Origin: an uncultured Clostridia bacterium
GTDB taxonomy: Bacteria > Bacillota > Clostridia > Oscillospirales > Ruminococcaceae
Length of the DNA stretch: 64,000 nucleotides
Reading direction: 5' to 3'
NCBI GenBank assembly: GCA_947383835.1
Contig: CANDEV010000005.1
Coordinates: 62,001 to 126,000, forward strand
How positions within the stretch are numbered: position 1 is the first letter of the stretch; each line of letters starts with the position of its first letter. A program made the translations under genes and the position numbers. Positions 33,476 through 41,708 of this stretch are shown here, in pieces. Below the pieces are notes generated by a model that was not told the DNA's origin, did not search any database, and worked only from the letters and a program-made list of their open reading frames with translations.

Positions 33476-35811
33476 TAAAGATTGATAACGATTTTTCCAT
33501 TACAGGAAGCGTCCGCCTTGACAGCTTCCTTGCCGAATACCTTTACGGTAAAGCTTGCGGAAGTGTCGGTGTATGAAACCTCAACAGTATTGCCCTTTCT
33601 CTCGGCAGTAAGAGTAAATACTTTCTTAGCTTCGGTGTCATAAATATTGCACTCGATAGACTTGCCGTCCTCGGGTTCGTAGATAACAAACTCTGTGCCG
33701 TTCAGGTAATCGTACTCGAAATCCTTTTCGAAATTACCGTAGGCAATAATGCTGTTAGGCTTAGCAAGGCAGGGGAGAGACATATAATCGAATTTTTCGT
33801 TGTAGAACTTGCCGCCCTCGTACTGCTTGCCCGAAATGATGTCCGTCCATGTTCCCGCAGGTACGTAAAATTCCGCAGTACCCTCCTCGTTGAAGATAGG
33901 CGCAACAAGAATATTGTCGCCGAACATATACTGACGGTCAAGACTGAGACACGCAGGGTCGTTCTCAAAGTCGATAACCATTGCTCTCATCATAGGTACG
34001 CCCACGGTGGAGGTCTTTATAGCCTGTGCCCAGATGTAAGGCATAAGCTTGCCCTTTAATTTTGTGAAGGAGCGGAGCACGTCCACCGACTCATCGTCAA
34101 AGAGCCAAGGCACTCTGTAGGAGCTGTTTCCATGGAGACGGGAGTGTGTTGAGAACAGTCCGAATGCAGCCCACCTCTTGTAAATATCGGGAGTTGCAGT
34201 CGCCTCAAAGCCGCTCATATCGTGGCTGAAATAGCCGAAGCCGCTTGCACAGAGGGAAAGTCCGCCGCGGACGGTTTCCGCCATGGAGGTGTACTCTGCC
34301 GAGCAGTCACCGCCCCAGTGTACGGGGAATTTCTGACCGCCAACAGTTGCGGAACGTGCGAACAGGCAAGCCTTGTTCTCGCCGTAGTATTCTTTCAGTA
34401 CGTTAAATACCGTCTTGTTGTAGAGGTATGTGTAATAGTTGTGCATTGCGATAGGGTTGGAGCCGTCGAAATATTTTACCTTTGTGGGGATCCTCTCGCC
34501 GAAATCGGTTTTAAAGCAGTCAACGCCCATTTCGCAGAGCTTTTTCAGCTTTGAAGCGTACCACTCGCAAGCCGCGGGATTTGTGAAGTCCACAATAGCC
34601 ATGCCGGGCTGCCACATATCGCACTGGAAAACGCTGCCGTCAAGGTTCTTGATGAAGTATCCGTTCTTAACGCCCTCATCAAAAAGCTTTGAACGCTGTG
34701 CAATGTAGGGATTTATCCAAACGCATATCTCAAGACCTCTGTCCTTGAGCCGCTTTAGCATTGCGGGAGGGTCGGGGAACTGGCGCGTATCCCACTCAAA
34801 GTTGCACCATTCGTATTCTTTCATCCAGAAGCAGTCGAAGTGGAAAACCTGTAAAGGAATATCCCTTTCCGCCATGCCGTCAATAAATGATGTAACGGTC
34901 TCCTCGTCATACTTTGTGGTAAATGAGGTTGTGAGCCAAAGTCCGAATGTGTAAGCAGGGGGCAGAGCAGGCTTGCCTGTAAGTGTTGTATAGTTTGCAA
35001 GCACCTCGTGGAGGTTTTCGCCGCCGATAACAAAGTACTCCATTCTTTCACCGGGGACGGTAAAGGAAACCTTTGAAACAGTATCGGAAGCAACCTCGTA
35101 GGAGACCTTGTCCGAGCTGTTTACAAAAATTCCGTAACCGCGGGAGGAAATATAAAAAGGTATGCATTTGTAGGACTGCTCCGAGCAGGTACCGCCGTCG
35201 GAATTCCAAGTCTCAACGTTCTGACCGTTTTTAACGAACGTTGTAAACTTCTCGCCGAAGCCGTAAATGTTCTCGCCAACGGAAAGAGTGAGCTGCTCTC
35301 TTATATAAGTATTTCTTTCGTCCTGCGGGTAGTCCCAAAAAGTGTCGTCCTGTGTGTAAGCAAGGCGTGAGGACAGTCTGAACTGATTTTCGTTGATGAC
35401 CGTAGTCGCTCTCCATGAGCCGCCTGTCAGCTTCTTGTCCTTGTGGAAGTACTGAATATTCCAGTTCCACTTGCCGATACGTACCTTTGTGTCGCCGCTT
35501 ATCAATTCCCAGTACTCGTCCGACTCCTTTATTTCAGGAGTGTAGCCCTGATCCTCGTTAAGCTCGAATTTGGGCATATTGTCAAGACCGCCCTTGAAAT
35601 GGTCAACAGAAACCTTGATAACGTCCTTTTGAGTGGAGGAGAATGTCACCTCAAGCACAGGACCGCCAAGGGTCATGCCCCTGTTCTGAATGTAGCTGGA
35701 GGGAGCAAGAACGTTGATAAAATTCCTGCCCGTCTTGATCTCGTAAGCCTGCGAGGCGTAGCTTACCTCATAGCCGCGTTTGTTGAGCCAAAAACCGTCT
35801 GAAAACTTCAT
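33475..35811 (-). CDS. GH31 alpha-xylosidase (YicI-like)
   Basis: A 778-aa glycoside hydrolase family 31 enzyme releasing alpha-xylose from xyloglucan-type oligosaccharides. The nucleophile Asp is in FKTDFGERIP (about residue 436), and the acid/base region is GGDCSAEYTSM. The FHFDCFWMKEYEWC block is characteristic of alpha-xylosidases. No signal peptide, so it acts in the cytosol on imported sugars. Start at 35811 has GGAG 9 bp upstream. A promoter and a cre-like operator lie just upstream. Works with xylA and xylB elsewhere in the window. Confidence 0.94.
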   Translation of the reverse strand: MKFSDGFWLNKRGYEVSYASQAYEIKTGRNFINVLAPSSYIQNRGMTLGGPVLEVTFSSTQKDVIKVSVDHFKGGLDNMPKFELNEDQGYTPEIKESDEYWELISGDTKVRIGKWNWNIQYFHKDKKLTGGSWRATTVINENQFRLSSRLAYTQDDTFWDYPQDERNTYIREQLTLSVGENIYGFGEKFTTFVKNGQNVETWNSDGGTCSEQSYKCIPFYISSRGYGIFVNSSDKVSYEVASDTVSKVSFTVPGERMEYFVIGGENLHEVLANYTTLTGKPALPPAYTFGLWLTTSFTTKYDEETVTSFIDGMAERDIPLQVFHFDCFWMKEYEWCNFEWDTRQFPDPPAMLKRLKDRGLEICVWINPYIAQRSKLFDEGVKNGYFIKNLDGSVFQCDMWQPGMAIVDFTNPAACEWYASKLKKLCEMGVDCFKTDFGERIPTKVKYFDGSNPIAMHNYYTYLYNKTVFNVLKEYYGENKACLFARSATVGGQKFPVHWGGDCSAEYTSMAETVRGGLSLCASGFGYFSHDMSGFEATATPDIYKRWAAFGLFSTHSRLHGNSSYRVPWLFDDESVDVLRSFTKLKGKLMPYIWAQAIKTSTVGVPMMRAMVIDFENDPACLSLDRQYMFGDNILVAPIFNEEGTAEFYVPAGTWTDIISGKQYEGGKFYNEKFDYMSLPCLAKPNSIIAYGNFEKDFEYDYLNGTEFVIYEPEDGKSIECNIYDTEAKKVFTLTAERKGNTVEVSYTDTSASFTVKVFGKEAVKADASCNGKIVINL

Positions 35812-35868
35812 ATATACCGAACTCCTTTGCATAAAAATAGTACTTTTTTAAGGGTAATCGCAACATTA

Positions 35869-35916
35869 TGTAAACGATTACGAATACATTGTACACCATA
35901 AAGAAAAATTTTTCAA
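35869..35916 (-). promoter_or_regulatory. GH31 promoter with cre/LacI-type operator
   Basis: Minus strand: TTGAAA (35916-35911), 17 bp and TACAAT (35893-35888). TGTAAACGATTACG (35869-35882), a near-palindrome centred on CG, lies at the expected transcription start. It fits CcpA or LacI-type operators. Confidence 0.65.
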
Positions 35917-35986
35917 GGGGTTTGTAAAATTTAACCTTTTATTCATATTTAGTTCTGTGTTTTTACCGATAAAAGCAATAAATCAG

Positions 35987-36388
35987 CTATATCATTTTCA
36001 GTTTATTAAAATTATATTGCAGTTCATTTTCAGCACCGATAAAAGCTGGCCAAGCATTAATATTATCATTCATCTTTCTTGGTATAATGTGAATATGAAA
36101 ATGAGGAACTGATTGTCCCGCACTTTCATTATTTGCATTCAGCAAATTAATTCCGTCATAACCGCAATTGTCAACACAATGATTTGATACTTTTTTTATT
36201 GCACTAATTAAATGATTTAGCGTATTTGTGTCGCAATCCAAAATATTTTCAGTATGTTTTTTGGGAATAGCAAGCATATGTCCGTCAGCATCGTTTGCAA
36301 TATCCATAATTACCAATGTATATTCATCCTCAAAAACTTTAAAGCAGGGTAATTCACCGCTGATTATTTTACAGAATATACAGTCCAT
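35987..36388 (-). CDS. HIT-family protein 2
   Basis: A 133-aa histidine-triad protein: CIFCKIISGELPCFKVFEDE, GHMLAIPKKHTENI and the triad HFHIHIIPRK. The GKI-SGE-P start groups it with the HinT-like subfamily, unlike HIT 1. GAAGGAGG precedes the ATG. It stands alone. The 36389-36653 gap contains AT-rich DNA and a short CTTGCTTCTTG tandem near 36604, no gene. Confidence 0.9.
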   Translation of the reverse strand: MDCIFCKIISGELPCFKVFEDEYTLVIMDIANDADGHMLAIPKKHTENILDCDTNTLNHLISAIKKVSNHCVDNCGYDGINLLNANNESAGQSVPHFHIHIIPRKMNDNINAWPAFIGAENELQYNFNKLKMI

Positions 36389-36653
36389 TTTTAGTCCTCC
36401 TTCAAATCTTGACTTGTAACTCCATTGATTCTTATAAAAACAAAATCAATTATAATAATATTATACCTGTTTTCTCCTGCTTTGTCTATAGAAATAAGAA
36501 AAAATAAAGGATAATTTTTTCCAATAAATAAAAATTGTCATACAAGCCCCCATAAGAGAATATAAATATTTTAGCAGTTGAAGCTTGGCAGGGTTATCCG
36601 TAATTTCTTGCTTCTTGCTTCTTGATATCTAAAATTCTTAAGGAGGACTAAGC

Positions 36654-38204
36654 ATGGACTTTAAAGTAAACAGAGAGGAAATCACCTCGGCAGAGGTCAT
36701 ATTCGACGATACGCAGGAGCAGTCGGTGGAGCTGGATTACGTACTGCCCGATTATTTTCCCGAAATTTTCAAAATAATCAAATGTATAACCTCACCGAAG
36801 ATATTGTCCTACAGCACAGCGGGGGACAGACTTACATACGAAATGGCGGTGTATATACGTGTTTTGTACTGCGCCGAGAACAGCAGCGCGGTGCAGTCCG
36901 TTGAGCAGAAGCTTACCTACACAAAAAGTGTGGAGTTCGGCAAAAATGCTGTGGATCCGAGGGTTTGCATTTCACCCAAAATAGACTATATAAACTGCCG
37001 CGCCGTAAATTCGCGCAGAATAGACATAAGGGGCGCGGTCTCCATAAAAATTAAGGTCACGGCACTGGATAAAAAAGAGATAGTCTGCGACGCTTTCGGA
37101 GGTAATATCCAGCTTAAAAAGATACCCGTCACATTTCCCGCGAACAAGCTGTACACAACAAAGCGCATAACCGTTTCGGAGGAATTCGATTTAGGTATGT
37201 CCAAACCGCCTATCGTAAATATTTTAAGGAGCGACGCGGTTATCGCCTCCGGTGACAAAAAGGTAATTGCAAACAAGCTTATAGCCAAGGGCGAAGCATA
37301 TATAAGTATGCTCTACAGCTGCCAAAAGGACGGCGAGGACAGCGTCGAGTCCATGCAGTTCACCCTTCCGTTTTCGCAAATTATAGATTTGGAGGGTATC
37401 GACGAGCGTTTTGTCTGCACCGTTGAGGAGGAGATAATATCCTGCGATATTGAACCCCGCTCCGACGGTGACGGGAACTCAAAGGTAGCCTGCTGCACCG
37501 CTTCAATACTAATCACCTGTTCGGCGTATCGGACAGCTTCCGCAGAGCTTGCGGTAGACGAGTACTCAACGTCCTATAAAACCGAAAGCATGAAGTCGGA
37601 CGTTAAAATAGAGCTGCCGCCGAGACAGATAAATTCCTCCTGTGTTGCAAAGGGTACTCTTGATTACGCCGACGGCGGAATAGAATGTATTTACGACGTA
37701 TGGTGCAGCGTAAACAGCGTTACCGCAAAGCCCGACCCCGATAATAACTGCATTGCGATAAGCGGCACGGCTGTGTACTGTGTAATGGCGAAAAATACCG
37801 GCGGCGAGCCTGTTATGCTTGAAAAGGAAGAACCGTTCACAGCGACCGTTCCGGCAGAGGGACTTGATTCAATGTCCGCTGCGGAGGTAAAGCTCATACC
37901 TGTTTCCTGTTCCTATAATCTTGCCTCGGACAGCAGTGTTGAGGCTAAGGCGGAATTGAAGATAACAGGGGAGATAACAGGTACTGCAAATATATGCTGC
38001 ATAACCGACCTTTCCGTTGACGAGGACGAACCGGTGCAGAAAAGCGGAGACTATGCGTTAAAGCTTTATTTCACCGATGAGAACGAGGATCTGTGGGAAA
38101 TAGCCAAGAAGTACGGCACCTCCGTTTCCGCAATTATGGAGGAAAACGATATAGACGACGAGATCATTGCGGGCAAGGTCATGATACTTATTCCAATTGT
38201 TTAA
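36654..38204 (+). CDS. sipL: SipL-like spore coat morphogenesis protein (SPOCS + LysM)
   Basis: A 516-aa protein with DUF3794/SPOCS domains and a C-terminal LysM from about residue 470 (DLWEIAKKYGTSVSAIMEEN). SipL is the clostridial partner that anchors SpoIVA at the forespore surface through its LysM domain (established in Clostridioides difficile). AAGGAGG precedes the ATG. spoIVA starts 21 bp downstream, so partner proteins share an operon. Confidence 0.88.
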   Translation: MDFKVNREEITSAEVIFDDTQEQSVELDYVLPDYFPEIFKIIKCITSPKILSYSTAGDRLTYEMAVYIRVLYCAENSSAVQSVEQKLTYTKSVEFGKNAVDPRVCISPKIDYINCRAVNSRRIDIRGAVSIKIKVTALDKKEIVCDAFGGNIQLKKIPVTFPANKLYTTKRITVSEEFDLGMSKPPIVNILRSDAVIASGDKKVIANKLIAKGEAYISMLYSCQKDGEDSVESMQFTLPFSQIIDLEGIDERFVCTVEEEIISCDIEPRSDGDGNSKVACCTASILITCSAYRTASAELAVDEYSTSYKTESMKSDVKIELPPRQINSSCVAKGTLDYADGGIECIYDVWCSVNSVTAKPDPDNNCIAISGTAVYCVMAKNTGGEPVMLEKEEPFTATVPAEGLDSMSAAEVKLIPVSCSYNLASDSSVEAKAELKITGEITGTANICCITDLSVDEDEPVQKSGDYALKLYFTDENEDLWEIAKKYGTSVSAIMEENDIDDEIIAGKVMILIPIV

Positions 38205-38225
38205 TTTTATCGGGAGGTAAACAAA

Positions 38226-39704
38226 ATGACAAATAACGATATTTACTGCGATATAGCAAAACGTACCGACGGCGATATTTATATCGGCGTTGTCGGACCT
38301 GTCCGCACCGGCAAGTCCACCTTTATCAAAAAGTTTATGGAGCAGCTTGTTATCCCCAACATCACAAGCGAGTACCGACGTGAGCGGGCGGTGGACGAAC
38401 TGCCTCAGTCAGCCGCGGGAAAGACAATAATGACTACCGAGCCGAAATTTATCCCCGAAGAGGCGGTGGAGGTCACTATCGGAGACAAGGCGCGCTTTAA
38501 TGTCAGAATGATAGACTGCGTAGGCTATATCGTCCCCAGCGCCATAGGGTACATTGAGAACGAAGCGCCCCGAATGGTGATAACACCATGGTTCGAGGAC
38601 GAAGTGCCATTTGCAATGGCGGCTGAAGTCGGCACTCAAAAGGTTATTCAGGATCACTCCACAATAGGTCTTGTTATCACTACCGACGGCAGCATTTCCG
38701 ACATTTCCCGCGAGGAGTATGAAGAAGCGGAGCAGCGGGTCATAAGCGAGCTTAATTCCATAAACAAGCCCTTTGTGGTACTTCTTAACTGTCTGTATCC
38801 CGAATCAAAGGAGTCAAAGGAGCTTGCCGCCGAGCTTGCCGCAAAGTACAATACTCCAGTAGTTCCCGTAAACTGCGTCGATCTTGAGGAGGACGATATA
38901 AACAGTATTTTAAAGCAAGTTCTGTACGCTTTCCCAGTAAAGGAAATAAATATCCGTATGCCTAAGTGGATAACCGGTCTTGCAAAGGGGCATTGGCTGA
39001 AAAATGACGTTTTCGGAGCAATTCGCAGCGCGGCGGAAAATGTGCGCTTTGTGCGTGACATAAGCGGGATCGCGGAGAATATTGCCGGCGGCGAGAACAT
39101 CAGCCGCGCTATGATAACGGGAATTGACCTTGGCAAGGGCAGCGCGGAGATTGACGCGGAGCTGAAAAGCAACCTTTTCTATAAGATACTCGGCGAGGAA
39201 ACGGGTATCGAGATAGCGGGGGAGAGCGATCTTATGCCGCTTTTAAAGGAGCTTACCTCCATACGGAAAAAATTTGAAAAAATCGAAAACGCCCTTTCCG
39301 AGGTAGACGCGACGGGCTACGGAATTGTTATGCCCACAATTGACGAACTTTCTCTCGAAGAACCCGAAATTGTGAAGCAGGGCGGGAAATACGGCGTCCG
39401 CCTGAAAGCCTCCGCGCCGTCCATTCATATGATGAAAGCGGATATCGTCACCGAAGTAAGCCCTATAGTCGGTTCGGAAAAGCAGTCCGAGGAGCTTGTT
39501 ATGTACCTTTTGAAGGAGTTTGAGGAAAGTCCGCAAAAAATATGGGAGTCCAATATTTTCGGCAAGTCCCTGCACGAGCTTGTGAACGAGGGTCTTCACA
39601 ACAAGCTTTACCGTATGCCTGTGGACGCGCGGCTGAAATTGCAGGAGACTCTCGAACGCATTATCAACGAGGGCTGCGGAGGTTTAATTTGCTTTATACT
39701 GTAA
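38226..39704 (+). CDS. spoIVA: Stage IV sporulation protein A
   Basis: A 492-aa ATPase that polymerises to form the spore coat basement layer. Walker A is GPVRTGKST at residues 24-32, Walker B DCVGY, followed by the conserved middle and C-terminal SpoIVA domains, ending in GGLICFIL. Length matches the family. GGGAGG precedes the ATG. Operon with sipL; mother-cell (sigma-E) expression is expected but no promoter was assigned with confidence. Confidence 0.97.
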   Translation: MTNNDIYCDIAKRTDGDIYIGVVGPVRTGKSTFIKKFMEQLVIPNITSEYRRERAVDELPQSAAGKTIMTTEPKFIPEEAVEVTIGDKARFNVRMIDCVGYIVPSAIGYIENEAPRMVITPWFEDEVPFAMAAEVGTQKVIQDHSTIGLVITTDGSISDISREEYEEAEQRVISELNSINKPFVVLLNCLYPESKESKELAAELAAKYNTPVVPVNCVDLEEDDINSILKQVLYAFPVKEINIRMPKWITGLAKGHWLKNDVFGAIRSAAENVRFVRDISGIAENIAGGENISRAMITGIDLGKGSAEIDAELKSNLFYKILGEETGIEIAGESDLMPLLKELTSIRKKFEKIENALSEVDATGYGIVMPTIDELSLEEPEIVKQGGKYGVRLKASAPSIHMMKADIVTEVSPIVGSEKQSEELVMYLLKEFEESPQKIWESNIFGKSLHELVNEGLHNKLYRMPVDARLKLQETLERIINEGCGGLICFIL

Positions 39705-39735
39705 CATACGGTGGAGTTGACGGTGTACAGTCAAA

Positions 39736-39770
39736 AAACCCTTACCGAAAAACGGTAAGGGTTTGATTTT
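39736..39770 (+). terminator. Terminator after spoIVA
   Basis: AAACCCTTACCG / CGGTAAGGGTTT stem with an AAAAA loop, followed by GATTTTT. Confidence 0.85.
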
Positions 39771-39779
39771 TCATAGCCG

Positions 39780-39857
39780 CCCCTTTAGGGGCTTAAATTA
39801 GGTAAATTTAATTTGTATTTAACATTGGGGTGACTCTGCCCGAGGGCGCTTCCCCGC
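39780..39857 (-). repeat. R1 copy 5, directly after the DUF1292 gene
   Basis: Minus strand: starts right after the TAA stop with GCGGGGAAGCGCCC, then AGTCACCCCAATGTTAAATA, an AT spacer and CCCC-TAAA-GGGG (39791-39780). Sense to the preceding gene. The first stem is imperfect here. Confidence 0.7.
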
Positions 39858-40160
39858 TTAGTCGTCGTAGATTTCGTTGAGACGTTCAAGGAACATATTT
39901 CCGATACGCTCGTATTCCTCGTCATCGTCAATGGAAACCAAAGTCTCCTCGTTGTTTTCATCATATTCCGATTTGAGAACAACAAGCTCGGTGTCCGCTT
40001 CGATCTCCTTTGTGGGATCGTCATAATAGGGTACGAGAGCATAGTAGCGTTCATCGCCCACTTCCATAGTATCCAGCATTTCAAACTGCTGTTCAACGCC
40101 GTCCTCGTCCACAAGGGTGTAAAGGTCGGCAGCCATTTCATTATCAAATTTTTCAGCCAT
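39858..40160 (-). CDS. DUF1292 (YrzB-like) protein
   Basis: A 100-aa, very acidic cytosolic protein: LYTLVDEDGVEQQFEMLDTMEVGDERYYALVP, then LVVLKSE and the C-terminal LVSIDDDEEYERIGNMFLERL. This matches the DUF1292/YrzB family, often found near alaS/yrrK genes; here it is alone. GGAGGA precedes the ATG at 40160. Function unknown. Confidence 0.88.
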   Translation of the reverse strand: MAEKFDNEMAADLYTLVDEDGVEQQFEMLDTMEVGDERYYALVPYYDDPTKEIEADTELVVLKSEYDENNEETLVSIDDDEEYERIGNMFLERLNEIYDD

Positions 40161-40332
40161 GATAGAATCCTCCTCAATTTACGCATATTTGTAAAATTTT
40201 CGGTAAGGCTGCAAATATAAGCCAGCCAAACACCCAACTATTTAATTGTACAACTTTTACAGCTTTTTGTCAAGGTATATTTTATATAAAAAATCTGCAC
40301 AAAACTTGTGTAGTATTTTATGTGGAAAACTA

Positions 40333-40361
40333 TTGACATTGCATAAAAAGTGTGGTATAGT
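40333..40361 (+). promoter_or_regulatory. Promoter of the tiny-ORF transcription unit
   Basis: TTGACA (40333-40338), 17 bp and TATAGT (40356-40361). No gene follows for 1.4 kb, so it drives the unit at about 40368-41735. Confidence 0.8.
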
Positions 40362-40413
40362 ATATTCAAGGAAAGAGAAAGACCGTAAGCGCAGGAGCTA
40401 AAGCTGAAACGCG

Positions 40414-40476
40414 ATGGCGGCACGATGGTGCAGAGGTAATATCCAAAAGCCGAAAGCTCTTGAATTCAAGCCATAA
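40414..40476 (+). CDS. Tiny ORF, 20 aa (MAARWCRGNI...)
   Basis: First ATG frame of the unit. AGGAG at 40393-40397 is 16 bp upstream, too far for strong initiation. May be part of structured RNA only. Confidence 0.2.
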   Translation: MAARWCRGNIQKPKALEFKP

Positions 40477-40528
40477 GGCTTCTCTTACTTAAAGAATTGG
40501 ACCCGGTCAAAGTCAGCAAGTTCAATCA

Positions 40529-40609
40529 ATGCAGACGATTAAAAAAGAACAAAGCTTACTCGGGAATCCAAAATTTTTCTTGGAAAGGCGGCGAGTCCCA
40601 TGGAAATAA
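40529..40609 (+). CDS. Tiny ORF, 26 aa (MQTIKKEQSL...)
   Basis: ATG to TAA frame ending ERRRVPWK. It overlaps the next tiny ORF by 10 bp in another frame (ATGGAAATAA), the usual shape of coupled starts. No clear ribosome site upstream. Confidence 0.25.
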   Translation: MQTIKKEQSLLGNPKFFLERRRVPWK

Positions 40610-40680
40610 CAACTGAACAGCATTTCTACGCAGTGATCCGCAGTGGCTCGAAACAGCCGTACTTTAAGAGAGAAGTTTGA
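40600..40680 (+). CDS. Tiny ORF, 26 aa (MEITTEQHFY...)
   Basis: Starts after GGCGGCGAGTCCC, the same spacing and GAGTCC word as the later minigenes. Ends YFKREV. Coupled to the preceding overlapping ORF. Confidence 0.3.
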   Translation: MEITTEQHFYAVIRSGSKQPYFKREV

Positions 40681-40957
40681 ACGTGGAGTTTAAAGGAAAG
40701 CGTCCTTAGTGACCTCACTCCAAATTGAAGTAATTAACTAACAAATTTAACTTAAAGTATAGATAAACGAGCCGCATACCTTAGCATAAATCGTAAGCTG
40801 AGTATGTGGTATTTTTATACCCGAATTACTACCGTCGGGCGTTATACCAAAGCTTCGATATTCGATGAATAATGCAGATCACGTTTATGCAGTGTCCTTT
40901 AAGGACTTTACATAAAAGGCTGTAATCTTATCATTACTATGAGAAAGGTGAATACCA

Positions 40958-40966
40958 ATGCAGTAA
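40958..40966 (+). CDS. Two-codon minigene Met-Gln-stop
   Basis: ATG CAG TAA with GAGAAAGGTG 8 bp upstream. Same plan as the Met-Ala minigenes downstream. Confidence 0.3.
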   Translation: MQ

Positions 40967-41010
40967 ATAAGCTTCTTAACGAATAACTTTCTGTAAGGAA
41001 GTGATGTCTT

Positions 41011-41055
41011 ATGAAATTAAGATCATTGAAAGGAACTATAAACCTTATCATGTAA
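41011..41055 (+). CDS. Tiny ORF, 14 aa (MKLRSLKGTINLIM)
   Basis: TAAGGAAGTGATG precedes the ATG. The frame closes with ATG TAA. GGAGTGAGACC without a start codon follows at about 41063. Confidence 0.35.
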   Translation: MKLRSLKGTINLIM

Positions 41056-41126
41056 TCGGATTGGAGTGAGACCACCTAAGCAGTTAATTTTACCTTGAGA
41101 ATTTTAATGAAAAGAAGGGATTGCAT

Positions 41127-41171
41127 ATGAGGATATTGAAATATGCGTACCATGATTTAAATATTCATTAA
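41127..41171 (+). CDS. Tiny ORF, 14 aa (MRILKYAYHDLNIH)
   Basis: AAGAAGGGA lies about 8 bp before the ATG. GGGAGTGAGTCCA follows at about 41181, with ACA in place of the ATG. Confidence 0.35.
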   Translation: MRILKYAYHDLNIH

Positions 41172-41271
41172 ATAACGTAAGGGAGTGAGTCCAACAGGAC
41201 AGGTAAGACGGCTTTAGCCGGTTTTCGGATAGATCAACGGGTAAATACCCGAAAAGAAAGAGTTGGTTATT

Positions 41272-41307
41272 ATGGTAACCTTTAAGACTTCCCCGAAAAA
41301 ATTCTGA
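41272..41307 (+). CDS. Tiny ORF, 11 aa (MVTFKTSPKKF)
   Basis: Basic peptide ending KKF. Preceded by hairpins CGGCTTTAGCCG (41209-41220) and CGGGTAAATACCCG (41238-41251). Followed by a Met-Ala minigene 19 bp after its stop. Confidence 0.4.
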   Translation: MVTFKTSPKKF

Positions 41308-41326
41308 AAAAACAGGAGTGAGTCCA

Positions 41327-41335
41327 ATGGCATAA
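41327..41335 (+). CDS. Two-codon minigene Met-Ala-stop, copy 1
   Basis: ATG GCA TAA preceded by AGGAGTGAGTCCA. The Shine-Dalgarno core is 8 bp from the ATG, the ideal distance. Confidence 0.45.
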   Translation: MA

Positions 41336-41391
41336 AATGCGGCTATATAGCCTGATCACGATTAAAATAATTCCCAAAGGAGAGAGCGCCT

Positions 41392-41433
41392 ATGATTTTT
41401 AATAGACCTTGCCGAAAGGAATATGAATTTTAA
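41392..41433 (+). CDS. Tiny ORF, 13 aa (MIFNRPCRKEYEF)
   Basis: AAAGGAGAGAG precedes the ATG. The TAA stop merges with the next ribosome site (TTTTAAGGAGTGAGTCC). Paralogous to the 41498 peptide: both start MI-F and end (R/E)KYEF or KEYEF. Confidence 0.45.
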   Translation: MIFNRPCRKEYEF

Positions 41434-41445
41434 GGAGTGAGTCCA

Positions 41446-41454
41446 ATGGCATAG
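41446..41454 (+). CDS. Two-codon minigene Met-Ala-stop, copy 2
   Basis: ATG GCA TAG, 12 bp after the tiny ORF stop, behind AGGAGTGAGTCCA. The stop differs from copies 1 and 3 (TAG against TAA) while the ORF is conserved. Confidence 0.45.
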   Translation: MA

Positions 41455-41497
41455 TCCACATTCTCTTGAAGCTAAATTTCTTACAGGAGTGGTTTAT

Positions 41498-41539
41498 ATG
41501 ATTTGTTTTAAATTACCCCGCAGGAAATATGAATTTTGA
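41498..41539 (+). CDS. Tiny ORF, 13 aa (MICFKLPRRKYEF)
   Basis: ACAGGAGTGG precedes the ATG. The TGA stop merges with the next ribosome site (TTTTGAGGAGTGAGTCC). Same length and ending as the 41392 peptide. Confidence 0.45.
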   Translation: MICFKLPRRKYEF

Positions 41540-41551
41540 GGAGTGAGTCCC

Positions 41552-41560
41552 ATGGCATAA
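41552..41560 (+). CDS. Two-codon minigene Met-Ala-stop, copy 3
   Basis: ATG GCA TAA, 12 bp after the tiny ORF stop, behind GAGGAGTGAGTCCC. Confidence 0.45.
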   Translation: MA

Positions 41561-41602
41561 GCAAAAGAGTTCCGCAATATTAACGAAAGGATGCGGTGCC
41601 TT

Positions 41603-41635
41603 ATGAGGAATGTTTGGAGTAGACTTAAAATTTGA
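41603..41635 (+). CDS. Tiny ORF, 10 aa (MRNVWSRLKI)
   Basis: GAAAGGATGCGGTG lies upstream of the ATG. Followed by GGAGTGATACC at about 41642 with no start codon. Last module of the array. Confidence 0.35.
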   Translation: MRNVWSRLKI

Positions 41636-41708
41636 AGTATTGGAGTGATACCCCCAGAACATTTAGTACGCTTTAACAAGCCATTTGAAAATATGTTGAT
41701 ATAAATCA

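Noticed and set aside
36600..36632. Phase-variable tandem repeat CTTGCTTCTTG before sipL
   Set aside because: Only about two and a half imperfect units and not inside a promoter spacer or coding frame.
40414..40609. Decayed protein-coding gene in the 5' half of the tiny-ORF unit
   Set aside because: The three frames show no stretch resembling a known family, and the hairpins fit RNA structure better; not provable here.
40990..41660. CRISPR-like array from the repeated GGAGTGAGTCC
   Set aside because: The repeat is only about 11 bp, is degenerate, has 102-133 bp spacing, and the intervals contain ribosome sites and related ORFs. No cas genes are present.
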